DNA of 62,241 nucleotides, taken from contig CAUJJW010000101.1 in assembly GCA_963205105.1 (NCBI GenBank), positions 1 through 62,241 on the forward strand, written 5' to 3'. This document shows positions 23,596 to 31,915 of this stretch, piece after piece (positions within the stretch are counted from its first letter, which is position 1; each line of letters opens with the position of its first letter). The translations under genes and the position numbers were made by a program. The stretch is from Verrucomicrobiota bacterium. GTDB taxonomy: Bacteria > Verrucomicrobiota > Verrucomicrobiia > Limisphaerales > CAIMTB01. The notes beneath the pieces were generated by a model that saw only the letters and a list, made by a program, of their open reading frames with translations, was not told where the DNA came from and did not search any database.

Positions 23596-25179
23596 ATGGT
23601 AAGACGGCTCGCAATCTTGGTGACAACGGGGCTCATCGGTTTGGCGATTGCCTTCCTGATTTTCGCCGTGGCGGAGCGCCAGTCCGGGAAACGCCGCTTG
23701 GCGCGTACGCTGACGGCTATTGAGCAGGCGGGGGAAGTCATGGACATCTCGGAATTGCGACCGCCGAGGATTCCCGATGCGTCCAATGCGTGGTCCGCGC
23801 TCCTTCGATTCACCAATCGGTTGGCGGTCGTTCCGGATGCCATGAATTCACTGCCCACCGTGTGGATCTGGGCAACCCCTGGAGCACTCCTGCCCCTGGG
23901 ATCGGAAACGAATGGCGTCAGCGTCCCGACGACTAAGCGGGACCAAAGCAGCGCGGGCGATTCTCTGCGGAATAGCCTGACGGCGGCTCAGGATCTCAGG
24001 GAGCAAATCCATGACGCGATGGCCAGGCCAGACTTCGACAGTCAGTTTGCATTCAGCCAGGGATTCTTTGAATTGCCAGGGGACACGACCGTCTTGGTGG
24101 CGGCGGGAAAATGGCTGCACGCAGAGGCGTGTTTAGGGCTGATGGATGGGGACGCGCCTGCTTTCAAGAGGGCATTGGGCAGCATGCTGCGTCTGCTTCG
24201 GCACCAGAGTCGGCAACCGTTGATGATCGGCCAATTGACGCGCCAAGGGCTAACCATCCGTGCAATGGGACTCACCGTTCACGGCATGAACGATGAGCGC
24301 TTGTTGACCCCATCGGACCTGAGTGAGCTTCGCGATGCGTGGGACCGCTTTAACATCCTGAGTGACTTCGAGAGCGCCTTCCGCATGGAACGCGCGATAG
24401 CTCTCCAGCATTTTCAAATCCTGGGTACGGACCCCGCCCGGCGTCAGGAAGCCCTTGGCTGGGCAGGTGAACTTCGAAAAATGATGGAGGTTGAGGCAGA
24501 GTCGCCATGGCAGCGTTTCTGGCGGAGTTGGATTCAGGAACCGCTATGGCCGTGGTTGTGGGCGGACCATGATCTAGCGTGGTCCTTGACGCAGTGGAAT
24601 GAACGCATTGCGGCGGCCCGACGCGCACGCGTGTCCTACTGGGACGGAGCCGCCTTCGACATCAGCGCTCTCGATGTGCGATCGGGCTTTCTGAAGGATG
24701 TCCCGATGGAAGGGGTCCGAGGGCCCAGCCTGGCCGACCGGATTCGCTGCCGATTCAGTCTGGGTGGACCTGAGTTATTCCCCGATCACCATTACTTTCG
24801 CACGGCATATAGGGCGGAAGCGGCCCGACGACTGGTGGTGGCTGCACTGCAAGTGCACTCTTTCAAACGGGATCACGGATCTTGGCCCAAGAGTCTGGTG
24901 GAAGCATTCGCTGGAGCGGGAGGAGGGGTGGGTCCATTGGATCCCATGGATGGCCGGCCATTGCGGTATCGGCGACAGGACAATGAAGCTGGGTTTATCC
25001 TCTATTCGGTTGGCACTGACGGGAAGGACGACGGTGGGAGTACCGAGGTGGAGGATCAGGAAGGACAATACCGGACCCCGTTCGATGGGAAGGACTGGGT
25101 ATGGCCGAGGTTGGTCGAACCACTCTCCACCAGGTCAACCGGGCCGGATCGGGGCTTGGCCAGACCCCGGGACAAATGA
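23596..25179 (+). CDS. Membrane-anchored hypothetical protein of verrucomicrobial type
   Basis: 527 residues from the ATG at 23596 (MVRRLAILVTTGLIGLAIAF). The start gives an N-terminal membrane helix (residues 4-25) and an exported remainder. The middle is helix-rich (SLTAAQDLREQIHDAMARPD, AFRMERAIALQHFQIL). The C-terminal part contains AARRLVVAALQVHSFKRDHG, PLDPMDGRPLRYRR and GFILYSVGTDGKDDGG. That last motif recurs at the end of exported verrucomicrobial proteins and of pilin-like proteins. I do not recognise an enzyme family. An earlier in-frame start at 23521 would precede the membrane helix and is less likely. Confidence 0.7.
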   Translation: MVRRLAILVTTGLIGLAIAFLIFAVAERQSGKRRLARTLTAIEQAGEVMDISELRPPRIPDASNAWSALLRFTNRLAVVPDAMNSLPTVWIWATPGALLPLGSETNGVSVPTTKRDQSSAGDSLRNSLTAAQDLREQIHDAMARPDFDSQFAFSQGFFELPGDTTVLVAAGKWLHAEACLGLMDGDAPAFKRALGSMLRLLRHQSRQPLMIGQLTRQGLTIRAMGLTVHGMNDERLLTPSDLSELRDAWDRFNILSDFESAFRMERAIALQHFQILGTDPARRQEALGWAGELRKMMEVEAESPWQRFWRSWIQEPLWPWLWADHDLAWSLTQWNERIAAARRARVSYWDGAAFDISALDVRSGFLKDVPMEGVRGPSLADRIRCRFSLGGPELFPDHHYFRTAYRAEAARRLVVAALQVHSFKRDHGSWPKSLVEAFAGAGGGVGPLDPMDGRPLRYRRQDNEAGFILYSVGTDGKDDGGSTEVEDQEGQYRTPFDGKDWVWPRLVEPLSTRSTGPDRGLARPRDK

Positions 25180-25273
25180 TGCACGAAGTCATTCCTGTGC
25201 ACGCTTCTAGCCTTGGCGCCACGATCGGCAAGCACCGCATCCGGGCGGTGCGAACCTTCCTGGTCGGTGCCCC

Positions 25274-26218
25274 ATGAACTCAAAACCTGTCCTGGTCCTG
25301 TCGCTGGCTCTGAATGTGATCTTGGCGGCTTGGATCGTGCGATCGCCAGGTCCGCGCCCCGTGCCGTCCATCGGAGCGCCGGAGGTCGTCGTCCTTCCTG
25401 AACCCAGTCGTGCCGCGGGCCAGCGGAGTGCCACTGCCGCGGGGTCGTTGGATCCCGAAGTGAATGCCCGACCTGAAACCTTCGGCTGGCGGCAAGTCGA
25501 GTCCGGGGATTATCGGCAGTACCTGGCCAATCTGCGGGCCGTTGGGTGTCCGGAAAAGACCATCCGGGACATCGTGGTGGCTGACGTGAATGACCTGTTT
25601 GTCTCGCGGGCTGCCGCTATCACCCAGACCAACCTGTACCGGTACTGGCGGAATGATCCTTTACGCCGGACGGAGGAACAGGAGAGGCAGCTTCGGGAAC
25701 TTTGGGCGCAGAAGCGGGACGTTCTGAGGACCCTGGGCTTTGATGCTCCCGATCTCACCGGCCTCATGGCCGACACGATGCACGACGCGATGCTGGAGCG
25801 GGATCGTCGGATCGAATTCCTGCCTGAGCCCAAGCGGCAAGAGGTCAAGGACACGATCTTCAGGGCGGCGCAGCAATCGTTGATCGAAGGCAACAGTGTC
25901 GCCCAAAACGACGCCATCGAACTTGAGGTGCTGTCCAAGATCCAATCCCTGCTCACACCCGAGGAATTTCATGAATACGAACTTCGTTCCTCGACGGACG
26001 CCCAAAGACTGAGCGGAACGCTCGACTCCCTGGAGCTCACCGAACAGGAGTTCCGCGCGATCTTCGATTCATGGCGGAGTCTCAAGGCTCTGGGAGTGGG
26101 CACGCCCGAACGTTGGGAGGTCCAGCAATCCAGCGAAACCGCATTGAAACGGATGCTGGGGCCGGAACGGTTCCTCCGGTATCTCGATGGGGTCAGGCAG
26201 TGGGGCTATCCTGAGTGA
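25274..26218 (+). CDS. Exported hypothetical protein of verrucomicrobial type
   Basis: 314 residues with an N-terminal hydrophobic leader (MNSKPVLVLSLALNVILAAW) that could be a signal anchor. The mature part is mostly helical: ETFGWRQVESGDYRQYLANL, then RAVGCPEKTIRDIVVADVND (a motif I recall from many verrucomicrobial proteins), SLLTPEEFHEYELRSS and LTEQEFRAIFDSWRSLKALG. The 'TPEE..Eyelr.S' and repeated helices suggest a periplasmic helical sensor or chaperone-like protein, but no family name can be given. Its last 26 bases overlap the 3' end of the convergent DUF1398 gene. Confidence 0.72.
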   Translation: MNSKPVLVLSLALNVILAAWIVRSPGPRPVPSIGAPEVVVLPEPSRAAGQRSATAAGSLDPEVNARPETFGWRQVESGDYRQYLANLRAVGCPEKTIRDIVVADVNDLFVSRAAAITQTNLYRYWRNDPLRRTEEQERQLRELWAQKRDVLRTLGFDAPDLTGLMADTMHDAMLERDRRIEFLPEPKRQEVKDTIFRAAQQSLIEGNSVAQNDAIELEVLSKIQSLLTPEEFHEYELRSSTDAQRLSGTLDSLELTEQEFRAIFDSWRSLKALGVGTPERWEVQQSSETALKRMLGPERFLRYLDGVRQWGYPE

Positions 26219-26660
26219 CGATCGAAGCCGAGCCTGAAACAACCGTCAGATTCGGCGATGTCGACGGTCCCGACCCCGGGAACCATTCCGTGTGTTGGTC
26301 TCCTTGACGGCCCGTGTAGGTCACGCGCTTTCCCCGGAGGAAGGCATAATAGGACTGGATGCCGGCTTCCATCGCCCGTCGCGTGAAGTCGCGAAACTTC
26401 TGCCCATTGATTTGGCTGTCGCGGATGTTGGTGCGGAGTGCGTTTAGGTCCAAATCCGGGGCGACCTGTGGCATGCGCTCGTATGCGATGGGCGTTACCA
26501 CCTCATCACCGTCGGCCCCGTAGAAGGTCTTGCGCATGCCGACATAGTCCACGTGGTAATACTCCACGCCGGCGGCGAGCAACTGTCTCACCACGTCGGG
26601 GAACGCAATGGTTCCTTCCAAGGTGGCGCGGGCGGTCCTGGTAATGATCTCGGTGTTCAT
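26193..26660 (-). CDS. DUF1398 family protein
   Basis: 155 residues from the ATG at 26660 (MNTEIITRTARATLEGTIAF). The DUF1398 pattern is visible: FPDVVRQLLAAGVEYYHVDY, MRKTFYGADGDEVVTPI, LRTNIRDSQINGQKFRDFTR and AGIQSYYAFLRGKRVTYTGR. Family members are about 130 residues with no established activity. The extra C-terminal 20 residues here are low-complexity Ser/Thr. It follows an ECF sigma gene on the same strand with a 97-base gap, and DUF1080 precedes both. It is a plausible member of that sigma factor's regulon or operon. It overlaps the convergent upstream neighbour by 26 bases. Confidence 0.85.
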   Translation of the reverse strand: MNTEIITRTARATLEGTIAFPDVVRQLLAAGVEYYHVDYVGMRKTFYGADGDEVVTPIAYERMPQVAPDLDLNALRTNIRDSQINGQKFRDFTRRAMEAGIQSYYAFLRGKRVTYTGRQGDQHTEWFPGSGPSTSPNLTVVSGSASIVTQDSPTA

Positions 26661-26757
26661 GATTGTCGTCGTTGGAACGTATCGGCCCGTTGATGGGCTT
26701 CTCGAACAGTTGGACAATCCGGAAGAGGCGTTGTGACAGTTCAGGCCAAAGTATTCG

Positions 26758-27621
26758 TCAGTTCGCGCCGAAACCTGATTGCGAGAGGATTTCGCGAAGG
26801 TGTCGTGCGAAATCCGGGCCGGCCAGAAACGGTTGCATCCGATACAGTTCCGCATGTTTACGGTCGATGGCCTCCAATTCCGCCAAACGGTTGGCGGCGA
26901 CGTCCTGGACGGAGGCGATTCGGTCCTTGGTGAACTGGAGATGGTTCGGATCCAACCAGCCGTTTCGCATGAAGCCCGTCGTTTTGCGTGCGCAGCGGCA
27001 AGGGTTGATTTCGTTCACCAGCCCGCACTTGCCGTTCATGAATTGATAGAGATCCCGACGGGCGCGGGACAGTAATTGGCGGAAGTTATCCGGGGATTCC
27101 TCCATGACCTCGGCCCCGACAGCACTGGTTTCGCCGAACACCTCCCCCAGGATAAACGCCGCGCGCTGCCTTCGATCGAGGCACATCAGCATCGCCGTCA
27201 TACAGCCGATTTTTGCCTCCTCCACGAGATGCTGGACATCCACGGATAGGGTCCGGGGATCGGGAAGGTCTACGTTCTGAACGCCATCGAGAGACGTTCC
27301 CATGTCAGTGAACGTCATGCGCCTCTCTTCCATTTCCGACTTCCGGACATGGAGCAGATGATTGATGGCGATGCGATACAACCAGGTCCGGAACGCACTT
27401 TGATTTCCGAAGCTGCTGAGTTTTGTCACGGCCTTGATCAGGATTTCCTGGGTCGCGTCCTCGGCGGTTTCGCGACGCCAGATCATGCGCAAGGCGAGGT
27501 TGAACACCCATGTCTGGTGTCGCCGCACGAGCGCATCCAGGGCGTCCATGCTTCCAGCCTGCGCCTGCCTGACCCAATGCGCGTCCGCGTCGAGGTCCGG
27601 ATTCGTATCGAAGTCAGGCAT
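26758..27621 (-). CDS. ECF sigma factor with cysteine-bearing C-terminal extension
   Basis: 287 residues. Region 2 is at about 20-90 (ALDALVRRHQTWVFNLALRM, AEDATQEILIKAVTKL, FRTWLYRIAINHLLHVRKSE). Region 4 is at about 140-200 (CLDRRQRAAFILGEVFGETS, RQLLSRARRDLYQFMN). A C-terminal extension of about 90 residues contains three Cys in KCGLVNEINPCRCARKT and then a helical tail. This Cys cluster is conserved in a specific ECF group and may bind a metal or sense redox state, which is inference. No anti-sigma gene is adjacent. It sits between DUF1080 and DUF1398 genes on the same strand; the gap to DUF1080 is 26 bases. Confidence 0.88.
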   Translation of the reverse strand: MPDFDTNPDLDADAHWVRQAQAGSMDALDALVRRHQTWVFNLALRMIWRRETAEDATQEILIKAVTKLSSFGNQSAFRTWLYRIAINHLLHVRKSEMEERRMTFTDMGTSLDGVQNVDLPDPRTLSVDVQHLVEEAKIGCMTAMLMCLDRRQRAAFILGEVFGETSAVGAEVMEESPDNFRQLLSRARRDLYQFMNGKCGLVNEINPCRCARKTTGFMRNGWLDPNHLQFTKDRIASVQDVAANRLAELEAIDRKHAELYRMQPFLAGPDFARHLREILSQSGFGAN

Positions 27622-27647
27622 GGCGCCGAACTGTGCCCCAGGCGGGA

Positions 27648-28388
27648 TTATCGAGATGCTTCAATGGGGCGCACCTTGATGTTCCGGAACGACACCTGCC
27701 CGTGGTCGCCTTGGAGTGCGATGCGGCCATGCCCGGTTTTGGCGAACAAGGGCATGCTGGCGAACTTGCTCTTGGCGACGCGGGCCTTGAAGTCATCGCT
27801 ACCGAGCACGTACTCGAAGTACTTCACCCCGTTGATCACATGCTCGCATTTGGTCGGGCTGATCAGCAGGCGGACGTGGTTCCACTGGCCGGCAGGCTTG
27901 GTGGCGTCGAGGGGCGCTCCTGTCTTGGGATCCGTCGGGGGCTGGTACAGGGCATAGAGCCAGCCGCAACGCTGCGGATCCTTGGCCTTGGCGTTGTCCT
28001 CGAGTTGGAACTCCGGACCTGTCGCCCAGGCCGCTCCAGCATCGTCCGTGACGTGGTACATGATGCCGCTGTTGCCGCCTTCCGAGATGTTGTACTCCAG
28101 TTCCAGTTCGAACCACGTCAGATCCACCGGAGAGACGAGGTCCCCTGCGTCGTGGGGATCAACGCAGGCGAGGGTGCCATCCTTGATCTGCCATCCGGGG
28201 CGCACGCCCTCCTTCTTGAAATTGTGCCATCCGCTGTAGGTCTTTCCGTCGAACAACAGTTTCCAACCGGCGTCCTTTTCGGCGGCGGTGAGAGTGTTGG
28301 GAACGGACGGTTCGGCCGCGAGGATGCGAACCGACAGGGTCAGGGTGGCGACGACGGTGGCGAGAATTCGAGGCAATGCGTGTTGCAT
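27648..28388 (-). CDS. Secreted DUF1080 (3-keto-disaccharide hydrolase-like) protein
   Basis: 246 residues from the ATG at 28388. A signal peptide covers about 1-24 (MQHALPRILATVVATLTLSV, cleavage after LAA). The single DUF1080 jelly-roll follows: GWKLLFDGKTYSGWHNFKKE, DLTWFELELEYNISEGGNSG, IMYHVTDDAGAAWATGPEFQ, QLEDNAKAKDPQRCGWLYAL, GQWNHVRLLISPTKCEHVIN and a C-terminal GRIALQGDHGQVSFRNIKV. Members hydrolyse 3-keto-glycosides or bind glycans in the periplasm. The 'GNSGIMYHV' and 'GPEFQ' motifs are the best-conserved parts. It is probably co-transcribed with the ECF sigma factor that follows 26 bases downstream, an uncommon pairing. Confidence 0.9.
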   Translation of the reverse strand: MQHALPRILATVVATLTLSVRILAAEPSVPNTLTAAEKDAGWKLLFDGKTYSGWHNFKKEGVRPGWQIKDGTLACVDPHDAGDLVSPVDLTWFELELEYNISEGGNSGIMYHVTDDAGAAWATGPEFQLEDNAKAKDPQRCGWLYALYQPPTDPKTGAPLDATKPAGQWNHVRLLISPTKCEHVINGVKYFEYVLGSDDFKARVAKSKFASMPLFAKTGHGRIALQGDHGQVSFRNIKVRPIEASR

Positions 28389-28617
28389 GTCGAAACACTG
28401 GACGTCCGCCGGCTCCGTACAATTCGAATTCCGGGGAAAGGAGCACGGCTTTAGCCCTCCGCCAGCGCGCGGTGGATGCGCTGGATCACCCGTCGGACGG
28501 TGCGGACAGGTCTGAGCCGGAACCACGCAGTCAGATTTCTCGTGCTGGCTGGATCTTCCTGGCGAAGCGCTTCGTCATTCGCTCGTTGCGGATCTCCGTT
28601 CCGATGCGCGCCTCGCT

Positions 28618-28685
28618 CACTCCTCGTCTTGCCCATGAATCTGCGGCGCCATCACTTCCCTCCTGACTGCATGCTTCCGGCTGAG
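28618..28685. repeat. Dispersed repeat, copy 2
   Basis: Partner of 22378-22440. The core from 28638 (aatctgcggcgccatcac) is almost identical. It is followed at once by an imperfect palindrome at 28681-28697 (ctgaga, five bases, tctcag). Confidence 0.75.
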
Positions 28686-28718
28686 ACCGGTTCTCAGACC
28701 GTCCGACCATTGACGGGA

Positions 28719-28877
28719 TCAGCGGGCGGTGACGCGCCGCCGGCGACCCGCGACGCCCAGACCGGCCAGGGACGTGGCGAAGAGGGTGAGCGTGGCTCCG
28801 GCATCCGGCACCGTGGAGACCGGCGGCTGCGAGCGTACGACCCAGTTACCGAGGCCAAATGGATATGGGGTGCCGTC
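28719..28877 (-). pseudogene. VPDAG/VPDSG-CTERM protein remnant
   Basis: About 52 codons between two stops. After GLGNWVVRSQPP comes STVPDAGATLTLFATSLAGL and then GVAGRRRRVTAR, followed by a stop. This is a complete CTERM sorting tail: the VPD(A/S)G motif, a hydrophobic helix and a basic cluster. In Verrucomicrobiota such tails direct exported proteins to an exosortase-type processing and surface-anchoring system. The body of the protein is missing because a TAA interrupts the frame just upstream. It is therefore a stranded 3' end, and it tells us the host lineage uses this sorting system. Confidence 0.75.
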
Positions 28878-29065
28878 TTACCGCGGTCAGCATGGCGCGG
28901 GAGGGTGGTTTTGTCCGGCGGGTGGGGGTGCCACGCGACGATTCAACGCCGGCTTCCCGGACTGCATCTTTTGGGAACATCTCGATGGGCGGCGGCCCAG
29001 CGCCGGTGCGAGTCTTGAGCCGATAGTTGTCCCTTGAGCGGACGCGTTGGGAATCGTTCAATTCC

Positions 29066-29464
29066 ATGATGCATATCCTCAGAGCTGGAACACAGGCCTC
29101 GAGCCACGGCCCGGCAGACTGGTTTAGCGGCCGGGTGAGGATCGACCCGCTGTTTAAAGCCACGGGGCCCGCACGTGTCGCCGCGGCGTCGGTGACGTTC
29201 GAGCCGGGCGCCCGCACGGCCTGGCACACCCATCCGTTGGGACAGACCCTTATCGTCACGGCCGGGTGCGGCTGGGCTCAACTGGAGGGAGAACCGAAGG
29301 AGGAGATCCGCCCGGGTGATGTCGTCTGGTTTCCGCCGGGCGTAAGGCATTGGCACGGCGCGACTCCGTCGACCGCCATGACTCACATTGCGATTCAGGA
29401 GGCGCTGGATGGCAGGGTGGTGGATTGGCTGGAGTTGGTCAGCGACGAGCAATATTCGGCGTGA
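29066..29464 (+). CDS. Cupin-domain protein
   Basis: 132 residues from the ATG at 29066 (a second ATG follows immediately; a TTG at 29027 is less likely). It has a single cupin barrel: [14 protein letters not shown], then [20 protein letters not shown] with the first two metal-ligand His, the glycine-rich strand, then [20 protein letters not shown] with the last His. This resembles the small manganese cupins annotated as carboxymuconolactone-decarboxylase-associated or (R)-mandelonitrile-lyase-like proteins. It has no signal peptide and should be cytoplasmic. A strong hairpin 136 bases downstream probably ends its transcript. Confidence 0.87.
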   Translation: MMHILRAGTQASSHGPADWFSGRVRIDPLFKATGPARVAAASVTFEPGARTAWHTHPLGQTLIVTAGCGWAQLEGEPKEEIRPGDVVWFPPGVRHWHGATPSTAMTHIAIQEALDGRVVDWLELVSDEQYSA

Positions 29465-29599
29465 GCCCGTGGGGTGGGGAATCATGGACCCAGCGGGGAA
29501 CGTCCCGTTGGTCGGGGCGGACGGGACGGGGTCTTGGAAGGTTTCCGGCCGAGTCCCGGGCCTTACGGCCACCGTGCCGGCGCACCCTGCGCGGTTCAG

Positions 29600-29624
29600 G
29601 AAAGGCGCCCTGGCGGCGCCTTTC
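29600..29624 (+). terminator. Hairpin terminator candidate
   Basis: Perfect 10-bp stem gaaaggcgcc / ggcgcctttc with a 5-base loop, lying between the cupin gene and the metallo-beta-lactamase-fold gene. There is no long T-run, so it may be factor-dependent or an mRNA-stability hairpin. Confidence 0.5.
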
Positions 29625-29668
29625 GCCAGTCTTCCAGACTCCCGCGAGACAAAGTTAGTCTGGGCTCC

Positions 29669-30394
29669 GTGACCACTATCCATGAAATCGCCCCGGACCT
29701 TTTCCGGCTTTGCATCTATGTCCCGGACTTCGACATGCAGTTCAATCACTTCCTCGTGCGCGACGAGGAGCCGCTGCTGTTTCACGCGGGATTCAAGGGC
29801 ATGTTCCCGGTCTTGCGCGACGCCGTCGCCCAACTGATCGATCCCACCACACTCCGGCACATCGCCTGGAGCCACTTTGAATCCGACGAGGTCGGCGCGC
29901 TCAACCACTGGCTGGAACTTGCGCCTCAAGCCCAGCCTGTCTGCACTTGGGCGGGAAAGGTGGTTAGCGTGGACGATTTCGCGATCCGCCCCGCTCGTGG
30001 CATGGCCGCGGACGATGTCCTCACGACGGGACGGTATCGCTACCGATTTCATCGCTCGCCGCACCTGCCGCACGGTTGGGACGCGGGCGTGTTATTCGAG
30101 GAGACGCGCAAGACGCTCTTCTGCTCCGACCTGTTTCATCATTTTGGGAACGTCGCCCCGGTGACTTCGTCGGATTTGATCGATCCGGCACGTGACGCGA
30201 TGCGGCGGATGCAGCAGGGACCGCTCGCCGACTACATGCCCTACACCAGCCAGACCGAAGGCGTCCTGCGCTCGCTGGCTGCCCTGAAGCCGGAGACGTT
30301 GGCGGTCATGCACGGCTCCTCCTACGTGGGGCAGGGTGACCGCATGCTGACCGATCTGGCGGGAGTCATCCGTGAGGGTTTCGAGCAGGCCTAG
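29669..30394 (+). CDS. Metallo-beta-lactamase-fold protein (flavodiiron/ODP-like)
   Basis: 241 residues. The chosen start is the GTG at 29669 (VTTIHEIAPDLFRLCIYVPD); a later ATG at MQFNHFL would cut into the first strands. The metal site has the ODP/FprA form: HIAWSHFESDEVGALNHWLE (HxExDE in place of HxHxDH), TLFCSDLFHHFGNVAP with Asp and His, and AVMHGSSYVGQ with the last His. The protein lacks a flavodoxin domain, so it resembles the stand-alone oxygen-binding di-iron domain of flavodiiron proteins. Activity could be oxygen or NO chemistry or hydrolysis. No partner gene is adjacent. Confidence 0.83.
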   Translation: MTTIHEIAPDLFRLCIYVPDFDMQFNHFLVRDEEPLLFHAGFKGMFPVLRDAVAQLIDPTTLRHIAWSHFESDEVGALNHWLELAPQAQPVCTWAGKVVSVDDFAIRPARGMAADDVLTTGRYRYRFHRSPHLPHGWDAGVLFEETRKTLFCSDLFHHFGNVAPVTSSDLIDPARDAMRRMQQGPLADYMPYTSQTEGVLRSLAALKPETLAVMHGSSYVGQGDRMLTDLAGVIREGFEQA

Positions 30395-30427
30395 CGAAGG
30401 GCTGCATTGGCTCGAAGGGAGTCCAAT

Positions 30428-31540
30428 TCAACGCTCTGCCAGGCCCAACCGGATGGCGTTGTCCCGGTAGATCGAGCGCAACAGATCGTCCGGCAGCGCC
30501 CATGCGTGAGCGGGCCAGTGATACTTCGAGAATCGGGTGAGATAGAAATGTTCATCGGCGGTTTCCATCAGCCGGAATGACTCCCGGTACATCTCCGGGT
30601 CGGGACCATTGTCCGTCCCATAGAGGATTCGGCTTTGGTACTGACGGAAGAACTCCGCCACGCGCCGCGGAATGGGGGACAACTCGGCAAACCGGGCCCC
30701 GATGTCCGCATGGAGATTGGGGTGACGATCCAGAAGACCTGCCAACCGAGTGAGGTCGGCGCAACAATTGGCCAGATGACAGGCGATGAACGTGGTGCGG
30801 GGATGGGCGCCCACAGCCCGGTCCAAGGTGTCGATCACCTCATCATGAGACAGCACGCCGGGACCGGCCTCAATTCGCCACTTCCAGCCGTTCATCAGAC
30901 CGTCATTGGTGGCGTCCATCGGCTCGTACATCCACTGATCCTCACCAACATGAATGTTGATCGGCAGGCCGAGCTCGCCGCACTTCTCGAGCAGCGGGGC
31001 GAGTCGCGGGTCGTCGACATGCATACCCGGGCGGTTCGTGGAGGCACCCAGGCCGCGCCCCTTGTCGCTCAACTCGCCGACTCCCCGCGCTCCGGCCTTC
31101 CAGCATCGCTCCAACTCCGCCACTGCCGCGGGCCCGTAACCGGGTTGATCGAAACCGCCGTAGTCGAATCCGCACCAGACCGTGAAACGGGTGGGATGTC
31201 TCCGGTACTTCGCCAGCGCGGCGTCGAAGCGAACCCCGGTGGCGCCGGAGAGGATGATCGTACGTTCGAGCCCGACCTCATCCATCGTTCGAACCCAACG
31301 ATCCACATCGGCGTTGGTGGGCGCATAATCGTGAGAATGCACGTCAATCACCGCATGCCGTGCCTTCGCGACGCGCGTTTCGGGAATCCGGTAGATGGAA
31401 CGTGGACGGTAATCCTTCAGGAGCAGGGCATCGGGGGAGGTCTTCAACCCGGGCGCCTCCCCGGCGAATCCGGCGAAGCTGATCACGGCCAGACCGAGTT
31501 CGAGCATCAGGGTGCGCGAGGCGGAGAACATGGCCTCCAT
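30428..31540 (-). CDS. Amidohydrolase-family (TIM-barrel) metal-dependent hydrolase, exported
   Basis: 370 residues from the ATG at 31540. The beginning (MEAMFSASRTLMLELGLAVI) with SFAGFAGEAP looks like a signal peptide. The barrel shows the amidohydrolase_2 motifs: AVIDVHSHDYAPTN (HxH metal ligands), LPINIHVGEDQWM (His), TTFIACHLANCC (His) and RILYGTDNGPD (Asp). Exported members of this family are common in Verrucomicrobiota; substrates are mostly unknown. The gene is convergent with the MBL-fold gene (33 bases between stops) and stands alone on its strand. Confidence 0.87.
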   Translation of the reverse strand: MEAMFSASRTLMLELGLAVISFAGFAGEAPGLKTSPDALLLKDYRPRSIYRIPETRVAKARHAVIDVHSHDYAPTNADVDRWVRTMDEVGLERTIILSGATGVRFDAALAKYRRHPTRFTVWCGFDYGGFDQPGYGPAAVAELERCWKAGARGVGELSDKGRGLGASTNRPGMHVDDPRLAPLLEKCGELGLPINIHVGEDQWMYEPMDATNDGLMNGWKWRIEAGPGVLSHDEVIDTLDRAVGAHPRTTFIACHLANCCADLTRLAGLLDRHPNLHADIGARFAELSPIPRRVAEFFRQYQSRILYGTDNGPDPEMYRESFRLMETADEHFYLTRFSKYHWPAHAWALPDDLLRSIYRDNAIRLGLAER

Positions 31541-31631
31541 CGTCGTGCACTTTCCTTCCCAGGTCGATCCTCTTCCCGGTCGGCATGGGGCGGAACTCCG
31601 TGTTGTCGGAGGACACGGCCCTGTTTTTGAC

Positions 31632-31706
31632 AGGATGAACACGATGAACAGGATGAAATGCCGTTCCGTTTGGGTTTTTGAGCATCCTGTTCATCCTGTG
31701 AATCCT
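31632..31706. repeat. Inverted repeat of the GATGAACAGGATG type
   Basis: Two 24-bp arms (31632-31655 and 31683-31706) match at 21 of 24 positions in inverted orientation around a 27-base spacer. Each arm is itself a short tandem of gatgaaca. This kind of element occurs dispersed in several bacterial genomes. It lies in a 375-base intergenic gap between divergent genes. Confidence 0.7.
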
Positions 31707-31915
31707 TTCCAAAACCCTTCGATGCTTGGATCTCCCATCCACAACTCTCAGAGGCGCCCGGTCGGCATGGCCCGATGACCTCTTCCAACGCGTCCGTGGC
31801 TCCGAGATCGGCCTTGACGGGTCCTGGATTACGAATTACAGCCACTTCATCGATTACAGGTGGAAGCTTGGCGGCGACGATGGTTGGTCGGAGTTTTCAC
31901 CGGGTCGATCTACCT

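Noticed and set aside
28451..28636. Small minus-strand frame starting inside a dispersed repeat
   Set aside because: 61 basic residues without a known family or ribosome binding site. Its start lies in the repeated segment, so it is probably chance.
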